A stretch of DNA of 28,208 nt from Pseudomonadota bacterium (GCA_023430685.1 JAEYZH010000136.1:1-28208), one strand, 5' to 3'; positions 7,844-16,741 are shown, counted from the first letter of the stretch. The notes: generated by a model from the sequence alone, not told the origin. Made by a program: numbers and translations.

Positions 7844-8025
7844 TCTTCAAGATCAAGAGCCGCCCCCTTCTACCGCTTCGCGGCATCTTCCCCCGCAAGC
7901 GGGGGAGGCAGGAGCGCGGGCGCGTGGAAACCCCAGCGCCTTCTGCGGAGCAGGCGCCTGCCACTCCCTTCTCCCGCTCGCGGGAGAAGGTGCCCGCAGG
8001 GGCGGATGAGGGCAGCGCGCGTGCG
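7841..8025. repeat. Hairpin-rich intergenic repeat element, likely terminator region
   Basis: The gap between the converging symporter and HMA-like genes contains four inverted structures. They are TGATCTT-C-AAGATCA (7841-7855, containing the symporter stop), a CCCCCG/CGGGGG stem (7890-7905, extendable), AGCGCC...GGCGCC (about 7935-7958), and a perfect 10-bp stem CCTTCTCCCG/CGGGAGAAGG with a four-base loop (7967-7990) followed by GTGCCC...GGCGGATGAGGG. The last hairpin with its tail matches an intergenic repeat I recall as common in Xanthomonadales and Pseudomonas genomes. Its position between converging genes suits a two-way terminator. Confidence 0.6.
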
Positions 8026-8038
8026 AGTGGAGATCGCC

Positions 8039-8281
8039 TCAGGCGCAGTGGCCGCAACAGGTGCTCGTACCGCTGACGTGCGGTGCGCGCTCGGGCAGCG
8101 TGCTCACGACGAGACCGACTTCGCGAAAGGCCGCCGCGGCCTGCGAGGCATCGAGGTTGCCCTGCACGTCGACGGTACCTCGCGTCGCATCGAGTTCGAT
8201 CCGGGCGAGCGGGTCGTGCGACTTCAACGCGCGCAGCAATGGGAGGGGATCGGCAACCGGACGGTTCAACTGGAACAGCAT
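8039..8281 (-). CDS. Small HMA-like protein with C-terminal CCGHC motif
   Basis: This 80-aa product begins MLFQLNRPVADPLPLLRALK. Its central part, ARIELDATRGTVDVQGNLDA then AAAFREVGLVV, has the strand-helix-strand rhythm of a heavy-metal-associated (HMA) ferredoxin-like domain, but lacks the usual N-terminal CxxC. Instead it ends TSTCCGHCA, with three cysteines and a histidine in the last six residues, a potential metal-binding tail. ATG 8281 is chosen because GGAG lies about ten bases upstream. A longer in-frame reading to 8395 shows an arginine-rich, atypical N-terminus and is less likely. No partner gene indicates its role; a metal chaperone or sensor is a guess. Confidence 0.6.
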   Translation of the reverse strand: MLFQLNRPVADPLPLLRALKSHDPLARIELDATRGTVDVQGNLDASQAAAAFREVGLVVSTLPERAPHVSGTSTCCGHCA

Positions 8282-8401
8282 GGGCGGGCTCCGCGAAGGT
8301 GGGGATGCGACGGCGATCCCGCCGCGCAGCGCGAGCATGCGGTTTCCCGCGATGCCCGCGCATTGACCCACGTCAACCCTGGAGTCGCCGCGCACCGGCC
8401 T

Positions 8402-8944
8402 TCAGTGGACCGGTTCCGCCCAGTTCTTGCTGCGCAGCAGGTCCTCGGCCTGGCGCTGGTTCGCACGCAGCTTCTCGAGGAAGGTATCCGCATACTGGCG
8501 GATGTCCGGATCGCGCGACCCGTGGTACGTGGTTTCATACAGCATGATGAGGTCGCGGCCGTCGCGAACGAGGTTCTGCACGTAGCGCTTGTCGACGTCG
8601 ATGTCCTGGCGCAGCAGCTCGTCCGCCTCGATGCGCGCGCGATCACTCATCGCGTGGTCGAGCTCGACATGCTTGCGCGGAGCCAGCATCTTCAGCGCGA
8701 CATCCGCGTCGCGGTGCGTCTTCAGCACGTTCTCGGCGAGCGAGCGAGCGACGGTGCGGTCACGCCCGGTGATGCGCATCGCGAACGTGAGTTGATCGAC
8801 GTTCGCGGTGTCGGCGGTGCGCAGGAAGTCGGCATCGGCCTGGGCGAGCTGGCCCGGCGGGACTTCGGTCGTGGTCGGCAACTGCGCGCTCGCGAGACTC
8901 GCGCCCAACGCGAGCATGCCTGCCATCAAGATCCGCTTCATCAT
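8402..8944 (-). CDS. DUF4142 domain exported protein
   Basis: The 180-aa product has a signal peptide (MMKRILMAGMLALGASLASA) and then one DUF4142-type helical domain (about residues 34-172), with typical features: a DADFLRTADTANVDQLTF start, a central AENVLKTHRDADVALKMLA and a late LIMLYETTYHGSRDPDIRQYADTFLEKLRAN. Proteins of this family are predicted periplasmic or outer-membrane proteins of unknown function, often rich in helices and sometimes stress-induced. The start at 8944 is well supported by AGGAG five bases upstream. A second ATG follows immediately at 8941. It has its own leader of about 100 bases after lhr, so it may be transcribed separately. Confidence 0.85.
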   Translation of the reverse strand: MMKRILMAGMLALGASLASAQLPTTTEVPPGQLAQADADFLRTADTANVDQLTFAMRITGRDRTVARSLAENVLKTHRDADVALKMLAPRKHVELDHAMSDRARIEADELLRQDIDVDKRYVQNLVRDGRDLIMLYETTYHGSRDPDIRQYADTFLEKLRANQRQAEDLLRSKNWAEPVH

Positions 8945-9020
8945 GTTTCTCCTGCACCCAAAGGTACAGGCACGGTCGCAGCTTGCGCCTTAACCGCGTC
9001 CCGACGACGTCGCAACCCGG

Positions 9021-9040
9021 CGCGCGCCATTCAGCGCGCG
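9021..9040 (-). terminator. GC hairpin just after lhr stop
   Basis: CGCGCGC (9021-9027) and GCGCGCG (9034-9040) form a 7-bp stem with a six-base loop, five bases beyond the lhr stop codon. There is no T-run after it, so intrinsic termination is uncertain. Confidence 0.3.
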
Positions 9041-9045
9041 GTCGG

Positions 9046-12000
9046 TCATTCCTCTTCGCCGGTGGCGGTCGCGGGTGGCGCCGGTGCGCGCACGCCATCG
9101 CGCGTCAGGTGCGCGCGCGCAATCGCGTGCAGCGCCGGATCGTCGGCTCCGATCAGCACGATCTCGCCGCCGACGCGCTTGGCAACCGGCACGCCATCTC
9201 GGTACAGCACGCGCGCGCCCGCGAGACGCGGCACGCGGTCGCCCGCCAGCAGGCCGCCGACGAGGTTCAGCGGGTCGGCGCCGCTGACGCATACGAGGCT
9301 GCCGTCGGCAGCGCGCTGGCGTACGCCTCGCAACAGCGCGATCGCCTCCGGCAGCGCGAACTGCTCGCCCGACACGCCCGCGATGAAACGTCCGCCCCGG
9401 ATCTCGCCGCGCGCTTCGAGCCGCTGGCAGGTGCGCAGGAGTTCGCGCCACGGCGGCAGCCATTCGGCTTCGTGGGCGAGCAGGCGCCAGCAGACGATGC
9501 CGTAGCGGCGCAGCAGCACCTGCACGATCTGCTCGAGCACCGCGGGATCGGTCTGCTGCCGCGTGCGCACGCGCTCGGACGCTGCCTGCTCGCCACGACG
9601 CGCAAGCGACCAGCGACCGGCGTCCTCGATCCCGAACAGCGAGCGGCGCCGTCCATGTCGACGGCTCGTCGACCCGCGCTTCGAGGGCGGCACCAGCAAC
9701 GCACGCAGTCCGGCGAAACTGTCCGAGCTGACGAGCCCCGCCGCGACGAGCTCGCCGAGCGCCTCCTCCAGTTGCACGTGCAGCAGCCGCGTGCCCGCGA
9801 GCAATTCGTCGAAAAACGATGCGCCATGCGCGGCGAGATGTTCGGCGACGACCTGCGCGCGCGAGGACAGCGCCGCGCCCTCTCCGCCGGTGTCGGCGAG
9901 TTGCAGCCAGGTGTCGAGATTGCGACGCTGCAGCAGCACGATCGGCGTCGCGCGCACCGGCGAGGTGGCGCGTTCACCAGCGCCCTTGCGCGCGCGCAAT
10001 CGCGACCACAGCACGCGCCCGGATTGACACAGTGCATCGAGCCAGGCGATCTCGTAGCCCTCGATGCGCGCGGGAAGGATCGAGCCCTCCCACGCGGACG
10101 CCGGCGCCTCGAAGCCCTCGAGCTGCGCGAGCACGCCCGCGAGCGCGTCCGGTCCGCAGACACGCGACGCTGGCGAGACGCGTTGCCAATCGAACAGGAA
10201 GCGCATGTAGTCGCGCGGTTCCACCGGCTCGATCTCGCGCCGCAGGCGCTTGACCGTGTAGCGATGGATGCGCGCGAGCAGGTGCCGTTCGCACCACTCG
10301 ACCTCGCTGTCGGCGACCAGCGCGTCGGCACTGAAGCGACCGCGCATGACGAAACCGTCGCGCTCGAGCGCGAGCAACGCGATGCCGACGTCGCCTTGCG
10401 CGACGCCAAGCGACGCGGCGAGCACGCTCGCGCGGACGGGTCCGAGCGCGGTCATGCGCGCGCGCAGCACCTCGACCAGCGCCGCCTCGGGCGTCCATTC
10501 GACCGCAGCGTACTCGGCCGGCGCGACGATCGCGGGCATGCGTGCCGCGTCGGGCAGGATCGCGTCGAACTGCGGCAGGCGCTCGGCCGGCACCCAGATC
10601 GGCTCGCCCGGCGTCGACAGCCGGCACACGCGTCGATCGGCCGCGAGCCAATCGAACCACTCCGCCCAGCCGTGCGTCGCGCGTGCCTCGCGCTCGCCGA
10701 AATAGCCCGCGCCCATCAGGGCCGCGTGCAACTCTTCGGCGGAACGCGCCTCCGGCCAGGCCTCCTCGCGCACCGCCGCGATCGCGTCGGGATCGAGCCG
10801 GCCGAGATCCTCGGCGCTCTCGGGCCCGGCCCAGCGGCGGCTCGCGACCGCCTGGGTGCGACGCTCTTCGAGCGGCGCATCGTCGAGGAACGCGTACGGC
10901 CGCGCTCCGAGCACCTCGGCCGCGAGCGGCGAAGGCGCGGTGAGGTCGCGTGCGACGATGCGCGCCTCGCCGGACTCGAGGCGCCGCAGCAGCGCCTCGA
11001 GCGCGTCGATGTCCATCGCCTCGTGCAGGCAGTCGTGCAGCGTCTGCTCGACCAGCGGGTGGTCGGGGATCTCGCGCTCACCGACGATGTTCTCGAGGCA
11101 GGCGACCTGGTCGGGGAATACCGTCGCGAGCAGGTCCTCGGATTTCATGCGCTGGATCTGCGGCGGCACCTTGCTGCCACCCTGGAAACGCGGCAGCGCG
11201 AGCGCCGTGGTCGCGTTCCAGCGCCAGCGCAGGCCGAACATCGGCGCGTCCAGCAGCGCCTGCACGAGCACGTCGCGCACCGACGAGGAATGCAGGTAGC
11301 GCGCGACATCCTCGAGCGGGAAGCTGTGGCTCGTCGACAGCGACAGCACGATCGCATCCTCGGTCGCGGCCGCCTGCAATTCGAAATTGAAGCTGCGGCA
11401 GAACCGCTTGCGCAGCGCGAGGCCCCAGGCGCGATTGAGGCGGCTGCCGAACGGCGAATGGATCACGAGCTGGGTGCCGCCCGACTCGTCGAAGAAGCGC
11501 TCCATCGCGAGCGTGTGCTGCGTCGGCAGCAGGCCGAGCGCGATCTTCGCCGCGCCGAGGTAGTCCACGAGCTGGCGCGCGGCCGCCTCGTCGAGACCGA
11601 CCTCGTCAACGAGCCACGCGAGCGCGTCCGACGCATCGAGTCGGCGCGACACCTCCTCGCGCAGCCGGGACAGCGACTGCGACAGCTCGTCGCTGCGCCC
11701 CGGCGCCTCGCCGAGCCAGAACGGGATCGACGGCGGCGCGCCCTGCGCGTCCTCGACGCGCACGCGACCGCGCTCGACGCGCAGGATCCGGTAGGAATGG
11801 TTGCCGAGCTGGAAGATGTCGCCGGCGAGGCTCTCGACCGCGAAATCCTCGTGCACGCTGCCGATCAGGGTCGCCTGCGGCTCGAGCACGACCTCGTAGT
11901 CGGCGGTGTCCGGGATCGCGCCACCCGAGGTGATCGCGGTGAGTCGTGCACCGCGGCTCGCGCGCAGCACGCCGTTGACCGCGTCGCGATGCAGGTAGGC

Positions 12001-13416
12001 GCCACGCGGACCGCGTCGCGTCGTGAAACCCTCGGCCAGCATCCGCACGACCGTCGCGAAGCGCGCGGCGTCGATGGTGGCGAACGGCCACGCGCGCCGG
12101 AACAGCGCATGCAACCCGGCTTCGTCCCAGTCGCGGCTCGCGACTTCGGCCACCACCTGCTGCGCGAGCACGTCGAGCGGCGCCATCTCCACATGCAGCG
12201 TGTCGAGTTCGCCGCGGCGCACCGCGTCCAGCAGCGCTGCGCATTCGACCAGCTCGTCGCGCGACAGCGGGAACAGCCGGCCTTTCGGCGTCGCGCCAAC
12301 CGCGTGGCCCGAGCGGCCCACGCGCTGCAGGAAGGTCGAGATCGCACGCGGCGTGCCGATCTGGCACACGAGGTCGACGTCGCCGATGTCGATGCCGAGT
12401 TCGAGCGAGGCGGTCGCGACGAGCACCGACAACTCACCGCGCTTCAACCGCTGCTCGGCGTCGTGGCGATGCTCCTTCGACATGCTACCGTGGTGCGCGG
12501 TGACCTTGTCCTTGCCGAGCCGCTCGCTGAGGTGGCGCGCGAGGCGTTCGGCCATGCGACGCGTGTTGACGAACACGAGCGTCGTGCGGTGTTCACGCGC
12601 GAGTCGTTCGATGCGCGCGTGCACCTGGCCCCAGGCTTCGTTCGACATCACCGCTTCGAGCGGCGACTCCGGCAGTTCGATGCCGAGGTCGCGCGGCCGC
12701 GCATGGCCGGCGTCGACGATCGTGCACGGTGGCGGCGCGAGCATGCCGTCCGACCCCGGCGCGACGCCGGTGAGGAAGCGCGCGACCTCCGTGATCGGCT
12801 TTTGCGTCGCGGACAGGCCGATGCGCACGGGCGGGCGTTCGCACAGCGCGTCGAGCCGCTGCAGCGACAGCGCGAGGTGCGCGCCGCGCTTGTTCGGCGC
12901 GAGCGCATGGATCTCGTCGACGATCACGCTGCGCGTGGTCGACAGCATCGCGCGGCCCGAGGCGGAGCCGAGCAGGATGTAGAGCGACTCGGGCGTCGTC
13001 ACGATCACGTGCGGCGGGCGCTTGCGCATGCGGTCGCGCTCGGCCTGCGGCGTGTCGCCGGTGCGCACGCTGGTGCGGATCTCGACATCGCGCAGGCCGC
13101 GCTCGCGCAGCACGTCGCGGATGCCCGCGAGCGGCTGCTCGAGGTTGATGCGCACGTCGTTGGACAGCGCCTTCAGCGGCGACACGTAGACGACCGCGGT
13201 TTCGTCGGGCAGGCCTTCGTCGATGCCGCGGCGCACGAGCTCGTCGATCGCGGCGAGGAACGCCGCGAGCGTCTTGCCCGACCCCGTCGGCGCGGCGATC
13301 AGCGTGTGGCGGCCGGCCGCGATCGCGGGCCACGCCTCGGCCTGCGCGGGCGTCGGCGCATCGAACGTGCGGCTGAACCATTCAGCGACGGCGGGATGGA
13401 AGGTCTCGAGCGGCAT
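9046..13416 (-). CDS. lhr: ATP-dependent helicase Lhr, full length
   Basis: The 1456-aa protein is close to the length of E. coli Lhr (about 1,540). The N-terminal helicase core has Walker A TGSGKT (44-49), motif Ia (SPLKALSND), TTPESL, DEIH (167-170), SAT (202-204), and in RecA domain 2 the motifs VFVNTRRMAERLA, ATASLELGIDIGDVDLV and QRVGRSGHAVG. The winged-helix and Lhr-specific regions follow. The long C-terminal part includes WSLARRGEQ and the RRYGIVCWRLLAHEAEWLPPW-type segments of full-length Lhr. Lhr is a 3'-5' single-stranded-DNA translocase that unwinds RNA:DNA hybrids and is linked to DNA repair. Some full-length Lhr C-termini carry a uracil-DNA glycosylase activity; I cannot confirm it here. 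No strong ribosome binding site precedes ATG 13416, and the start is set by family alignment. Confidence 0.95.
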   Translation of the reverse strand: MPLETFHPAVAEWFSRTFDAPTPAQAEAWPAIAAGRHTLIAAPTGSGKTLAAFLAAIDELVRRGIDEGLPDETAVVYVSPLKALSNDVRINLEQPLAGIRDVLRERGLRDVEIRTSVRTGDTPQAERDRMRKRPPHVIVTTPESLYILLGSASGRAMLSTTRSVIVDEIHALAPNKRGAHLALSLQRLDALCERPPVRIGLSATQKPITEVARFLTGVAPGSDGMLAPPPCTIVDAGHARPRDLGIELPESPLEAVMSNEAWGQVHARIERLAREHRTTLVFVNTRRMAERLARHLSERLGKDKVTAHHGSMSKEHRHDAEQRLKRGELSVLVATASLELGIDIGDVDLVCQIGTPRAISTFLQRVGRSGHAVGATPKGRLFPLSRDELVECAALLDAVRRGELDTLHVEMAPLDVLAQQVVAEVASRDWDEAGLHALFRRAWPFATIDAARFATVVRMLAEGFTTRRGPRGAYLHRDAVNGVLRASRGARLTAITSGGAIPDTADYEVVLEPQATLIGSVHEDFAVESLAGDIFQLGNHSYRILRVERGRVRVEDAQGAPPSIPFWLGEAPGRSDELSQSLSRLREEVSRRLDASDALAWLVDEVGLDEAAARQLVDYLGAAKIALGLLPTQHTLAMERFFDESGGTQLVIHSPFGSRLNRAWGLALRKRFCRSFNFELQAAATEDAIVLSLSTSHSFPLEDVARYLHSSSVRDVLVQALLDAPMFGLRWRWNATTALALPRFQGGSKVPPQIQRMKSEDLLATVFPDQVACLENIVGEREIPDHPLVEQTLHDCLHEAMDIDALEALLRRLESGEARIVARDLTAPSPLAAEVLGARPYAFLDDAPLEERRTQAVASRRWAGPESAEDLGRLDPDAIAAVREEAWPEARSAEELHAALMGAGYFGEREARATHGWAEWFDWLAADRRVCRLSTPGEPIWVPAERLPQFDAILPDAARMPAIVAPAEYAAVEWTPEAALVEVLRARMTALGPVRASVLAASLGVAQGDVGIALLALERDGFVMRGRFSADALVADSEVEWCERHLLARIHRYTVKRLRREIEPVEPRDYMRFLFDWQRVSPASRVCGPDALAGVLAQLEGFEAPASAWEGSILPARIEGYEIAWLDALCQSGRVLWSRLRARKGAGERATSPVRATPIVLLQRRNLDTWLQLADTGGEGAALSSRAQVVAEHLAAHGASFFDELLAGTRLLHVQLEEALGELVAAGLVSSDSFAGLRALLVPPSKRGSTSRRHGRRRSLFGIEDAGRWSLARRGEQAASERVRTRQQTDPAVLEQIVQVLLRRYGIVCWRLLAHEAEWLPPWRELLRTCQRLEARGEIRGGRFIAGVSGEQFALPEAIALLRGVRQRAADGSLVCVSGADPLNLVGGLLAGDRVPRLAGARVLYRDGVPVAKRVGGEIVLIGADDPALHAIARAHLTRDGVRAPAPPATATGEEE

Positions 13417-13482
13417 CGGTCCATTCTGCGCGGACGGGGGTTAAGAATCCGGCAGGGACGCGCGATGCGTGGCCGACCCGGC

Positions 13483-13507
13483 GCCCGGACACGCACTGCG
13501 TCCGGGC
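13483..13507 (-). terminator. Perfect 8-bp hairpin after lpxK
   Basis: GCCCGGAC (13483-13490) and GTCCGGGC (13500-13507) are exact inverted repeats with a nine-base loop, ten bases past the lpxK stop and before lhr. No T-run follows, so it may weaken rather than stop read-through into lhr. Confidence 0.4.
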
Positions 13508-13517
13508 AGGTCGCGCA

Positions 13518-14516
13518 TCAATGGGGCCGGATGCCGACCGGCGCAAGCGCGTTCGCGACATGATCGAAGAACGCCGGCGGCAACTCCGCGCGCACCGGTA
13601 TGCACCAGTGCAGGTCGGTGGCGAATGCGGTGCACTTGACCGCGTCCTTCTCGGTCATGAGCACGGGCAACTCGTCGCCGAATGCGAGATCGGCCGCGGA
13701 GATCGCATGGTGGTCGCGGAACGCGTGCGGCAGCACCTCGATCCCGTGCGCGCGCAGGCCCGCGAAGAAACGGTCCGGGTTGCCGATCGCGGCGACCGCG
13801 TGCACCGCGTGGCCTGCGAACGCGGCGAGCGGCCGCGTCGCTGCGGCGCGGCCGACCGCGACCGCGGTCTCGCCGACCAGTCGCATCGGCACCTCGCCCT
13901 GCTGCGGCGCCCCGCCGTTGCAGACCCGCAGCGGGATCTGCGCGAGGCGCGCGAGCGGCTCGCGCAGCGGCCCGGCCGGCAGCAGCCATCCGTTGCCGAA
14001 GCGGCGCTGTCCGTCGATGACGCAGATCTCGACATCGCGCGCGAGCGCCGGGTTCTGCAGGCCGTCGTCGGCGATCACGACGTCGACGCCGCACTCGAGC
14101 AACAATGCGGCGGCGCGGGCACGGTCGCGACCGATCGCGACCGGCGCGGCGGTGCGGCGGCGGATCAGGCAGGGTTCGTCACCGACGCGGCGCGGATCGG
14201 GCAGGTCGTCGAGCAACAGCGGCCCGCGCTCGCTGCCGCCATGGCCGCGACTGACCACGCCCGGCCGGCGGCCGCGCTGGCGCAGCGCTTCGACGAGGGC
14301 GATCACGAGCGGCGTCTTGCCGCTGCCGCCGGCGGTCAGGTTGCCGACCACGATCACGGGCACGCCGAGCTCGCGCGGCGTGCGCCAGCCACGCTCCCAG
14401 GGCGCGAGGTGCAACGCGCGCAGGCCGCGATAGATCGGCACCAGCGCCGCCAGCAGCGCGGGTACCGGCGCGCCGCCGTACCAGATGCGCTCGATGCGCT
14501 GCGCGATGCCGTGCAT
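13518..14516 (-). CDS. lpxK: Tetraacyldisaccharide 4'-kinase
   Basis: The 332-aa product matches LpxK in length and motifs: N-terminal membrane-associated segment with WYGG, P-loop GNLTAGGSGKTPL (58-70), SRGHGG, the DEPCLIRRRT stretch, DDGLQNPAL with the catalytic region, and the late LMTEKDAVKC motif. LpxK adds the 4' phosphate to the lipid A disaccharide on the cytoplasmic face of the inner membrane. ATG 14516 lies five bases after the msbA stop, which is the usual msbA-lpxK coupling. A longer reading upstream would overlap msbA and lacks family similarity. Downstream there is no ycaR/kdsB as in many proteobacteria; lhr follows after a hairpin. Confidence 0.94.
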   Translation of the reverse strand: MHGIAQRIERIWYGGAPVPALLAALVPIYRGLRALHLAPWERGWRTPRELGVPVIVVGNLTAGGSGKTPLVIALVEALRQRGRRPGVVSRGHGGSERGPLLLDDLPDPRRVGDEPCLIRRRTAAPVAIGRDRARAAALLLECGVDVVIADDGLQNPALARDVEICVIDGQRRFGNGWLLPAGPLREPLARLAQIPLRVCNGGAPQQGEVPMRLVGETAVAVGRAAATRPLAAFAGHAVHAVAAIGNPDRFFAGLRAHGIEVLPHAFRDHHAISAADLAFGDELPVLMTEKDAVKCTAFATDLHWCIPVRAELPPAFFDHVANALAPVGIRPH

Positions 14517-14521
14517 GCGGC

Positions 14522-16306
14522 TCAGTTCCCGGACTCGCCGTCGTCGCGCCCATCCTTGAACTGCAGGCGCCACAATGCCGCGTAATGGCCCTCGCGCGCG
14601 AGCAGCGCCTCATGCGTGCCTTGCTCGATCACGCTGCCGCGGTCGAGGACGACGATGCGGTCGGCATGTTCGATCGTCGACAGGCGATGCGCGATCACGA
14701 GCACCGTGCGTTCGCGCATGAGGCGCCTGAGCGCATCCTGGATCAGGCGCTCCGATTCGCTGTCGAGCGCGCTGGTCGCCTCGTCGAGGATCAGGATCGG
14801 CGCGTTCTTGAGCAGCGCGCGCGCAATCGCGATGCGCTGGCGCTGGCCGCCCGAGAGCAGCACGCCGCGCTCGCCGACGCGGCTGTGGATGCCGTCGGGC
14901 AGCAGTCGGATGAATTCCATCGCATTGGCCGCTTCGGCCGCCGCGATGATCTCCGCTTCGCTCGCACCGGCCAGCGCGCCGTAGGCGATGTTGCGCGCAA
15001 TGCTGTCGTCGAACAGCGTGACCGTCTGCCCGACCCAGGCGACCTGCCGGCGCAGGCTCTCGAGCGTGTAGTCGCCGAGCGGGTGGCCATCGACGAGCAC
15101 GACGCCTTCGGTCGGTTCGAGGAAGCGCGGCACCAGGTTCACGAGCGTCGACTTGCCGCCACCCGAACGCCCGACCAGCGCGGTCACGCTGCCGCGCGGG
15201 CAGGTGAAGTCGATGCCGGCCAGCGCCGCGCGCGCCGCACCGGGATAGCGCAGGCCGACGCCGCGGAACTCGATTCCGTGCTCGATCGAGTCAAGCACGA
15301 GGTGACCCGCGTCGGGCTCCGGCGGCGTGTCGATGAGGCCGAAGATCTCCTCGGCCGCGGCGAGGCCGCGCTGCAGGTTCGCCTGCACCGTGGTCAGGCG
15401 CTTGAGCGACGGCAGGATGCCGCCCATCGCGAGGATCAGCGAGGTGAACGCGCCGGGCGAGAGCGTCTCGAGCATCGCGGGGCGCGTCGCGAAATAGATG
15501 ATCAGCGCGAGCGAGACGGCCGCGATCAACTGCACGAACGCGCTCGCGAGTCCGTTGGTCGAAGCGACCTTGAGCCCGAGTCGGCGCGTCTGGTCGGCGA
15601 CCGCGTTGAAACGCTGCGACTCGTACGGCTGGCCGCCATAGACCTTGACCTCGCGATTCGCGCCGACCACTTCCTCGATCACGCCGCTGACCGTTCCCAT
15701 CGATCCCTGGATGCGATGGCTGATGCGCCGGTAGCGTCGCCCGACATAGGTGACGAGCGCGCCGACCAGCGGCACCATCACGAGCAGCGCGAGCGTGAGC
15801 TTGACGCTGACCAGCAGCATCACGATCACATAGAACACGACGCTGAGCCCGTCGACGACGGCGACCTTGAGCGCGTCGGTCGATGCGTGCGCGACCTGCT
15901 CGGAGCTGTAGGTGATGCGCGCGATCTGGTGGCCCGACGATTCGCGGTCGAAGAAGCCGGCCGGCAGGCGCAGGTAATGGTCGAACACCTTCTGCCGCAG
16001 CTGCTGCACGACGCCGCGACCGATGTAGGCGGTGCCGTAGTCGGTGACGTAGGTCGCGATGCTGCGCACGAGGAAGATCGCGATGATGATGATCGGCATC
16101 CAGAAGATGCTGGCCGGGTCGCGCTCGATGAACAGGTTGTCGAGCATCGGCTTGATGATGCGCGCGAACAGGCCCATGCAGGCCGCGTCGGTCACCATCG
16201 CGAGCACGGCGACGATCGCGACCGGCCAGTACCGCCGTGCATGGCCGAGCAACCTGGCGTAGATCGCGAGGCCCGAGCGCACCGGAGCCGCCGCGTCGGG
16301 CGTCAC
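14522..16306 (-). CDS. msbA: Lipid A export ATP-binding/permease protein MsbA
   Basis: This 594-aa half-transporter has a six-helix transmembrane domain (about residues 20-320) and one ABC ATPase domain. It has Walker A GRSGGGKST (about 377-385), Q-loop WVGQ, signature LLSGGQRQR (about 481), Walker B LILDEATSALD (about 502) and the H-loop AHRLST (about 538). MsbA flips lipid A-core across the inner membrane, working as a homodimer. The start is a GTG that overlaps the exbD stop (GTGA, 16303-16306), so msbA is translationally coupled to exbD, and lpxK follows within five bases. The neighbours make the MsbA role secure over other exporters of the same fold. Confidence 0.95.
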   Translation of the reverse strand: MTPDAAAPVRSGLAIYARLLGHARRYWPVAIVAVLAMVTDAACMGLFARIIKPMLDNLFIERDPASIFWMPIIIIAIFLVRSIATYVTDYGTAYIGRGVVQQLRQKVFDHYLRLPAGFFDRESSGHQIARITYSSEQVAHASTDALKVAVVDGLSVVFYVIVMLLVSVKLTLALLVMVPLVGALVTYVGRRYRRISHRIQGSMGTVSGVIEEVVGANREVKVYGGQPYESQRFNAVADQTRRLGLKVASTNGLASAFVQLIAAVSLALIIYFATRPAMLETLSPGAFTSLILAMGGILPSLKRLTTVQANLQRGLAAAEEIFGLIDTPPEPDAGHLVLDSIEHGIEFRGVGLRYPGAARAALAGIDFTCPRGSVTALVGRSGGGKSTLVNLVPRFLEPTEGVVLVDGHPLGDYTLESLRRQVAWVGQTVTLFDDSIARNIAYGALAGASEAEIIAAAEAANAMEFIRLLPDGIHSRVGERGVLLSGGQRQRIAIARALLKNAPILILDEATSALDSESERLIQDALRRLMRERTVLVIAHRLSTIEHADRIVVLDRGSVIEQGTHEALLAREGHYAALWRLQFKDGRDDGESGN

Positions 16307-16734
16307 TGCGCGCCTGCCGCCTGCACCCGCGTCGTGGCGATCGACAGGCGCGTGAACCCGAGTTCGCCGAGCGCGTCCATCGCGGTCACGACCGCCTGGT
16401 GCGGCGTCATCGCATCCGCGCGCAGCGTGACCGGGCGCTCACGGTCCTCTCCCGCGTGGCGGCTGATCGCTTCCTTGAGCGAATCGAGGCCCGGGTTGAG
16501 CACTTCGTTGTTGTCGATGAAGTAGCGGCCATCGCGATCGATCAGCACCGACAGCGCTTCGAGCTGCTCGCCCTGCTCGACCGCCTCGGCCTGCGGCAGC
16601 GTCACCTGCATGCGCGTGTGCTGCACGAAGGTCGTGGTCAGCACGAAGAACATCAGCAGGGTCAGCATGACGTCGATCAGCGAGATCACGTTGATCTCGA
16701 AATCATCCTCGCGACGGGCGGACGAGATGCGCAC
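16303..16734 (-). CDS. exbD: ExbD/TolR family proton-channel protein
   Basis: The 143-aa protein has one N-terminal membrane helix (about residues 14-36, INVISLIDVMLTLLMFFVLT) carrying the conserved proton-path aspartate D21. A periplasmic ExbD/TolR domain follows (VTLPQAEAVE, LRADAMTPHQAVVTAMD). It works with ExbB to couple the proton gradient to TonB-like partners. The start is a GTG at 16734, seven bases after the exbB stop, and it ends inside the msbA start. This exbB-exbD pair next to msbA lacks a tonB gene in the window. Whether it serves TonB or another energised partner is not visible here; TolR is the alternative name. Confidence 0.9.
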   Translation of the reverse strand: MRISSARREDDFEINVISLIDVMLTLLMFFVLTTTFVQHTRMQVTLPQAEAVEQGEQLEALSVLIDRDGRYFIDNNEVLNPGLDSLKEAISRHAGEDRERPVTLRADAMTPHQAVVTAMDALGELGFTRLSIATTRVQAAGAQ

Positions 16735-16741
16735 GCGCGCC

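Noticed and set aside
7841..8025. An insertion sequence remnant
   Set aside because: No transposase coding sequence or target-site duplication is visible; hairpin elements explain the structure.
8282..8395. Longer start for the HMA-like protein
   Set aside because: The added segment is arginine/serine/proline-rich without a domain, and a ribosome binding site precedes the internal ATG.
8983..13563. A 1526-codon open frame on the plus strand opposite lhr
   Set aside because: It is antisense to the clearly coding lhr. Its translation is arginine/histidine/alanine-rich with no domain motifs, as expected from a shadow of a high-GC gene.
14585..16525. A 646-codon plus-strand frame opposite msbA and exbD
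   Set aside because: Asp/Arg/His-rich shadow with no motif; msbA carries all ABC ATPase motifs on the other strand.
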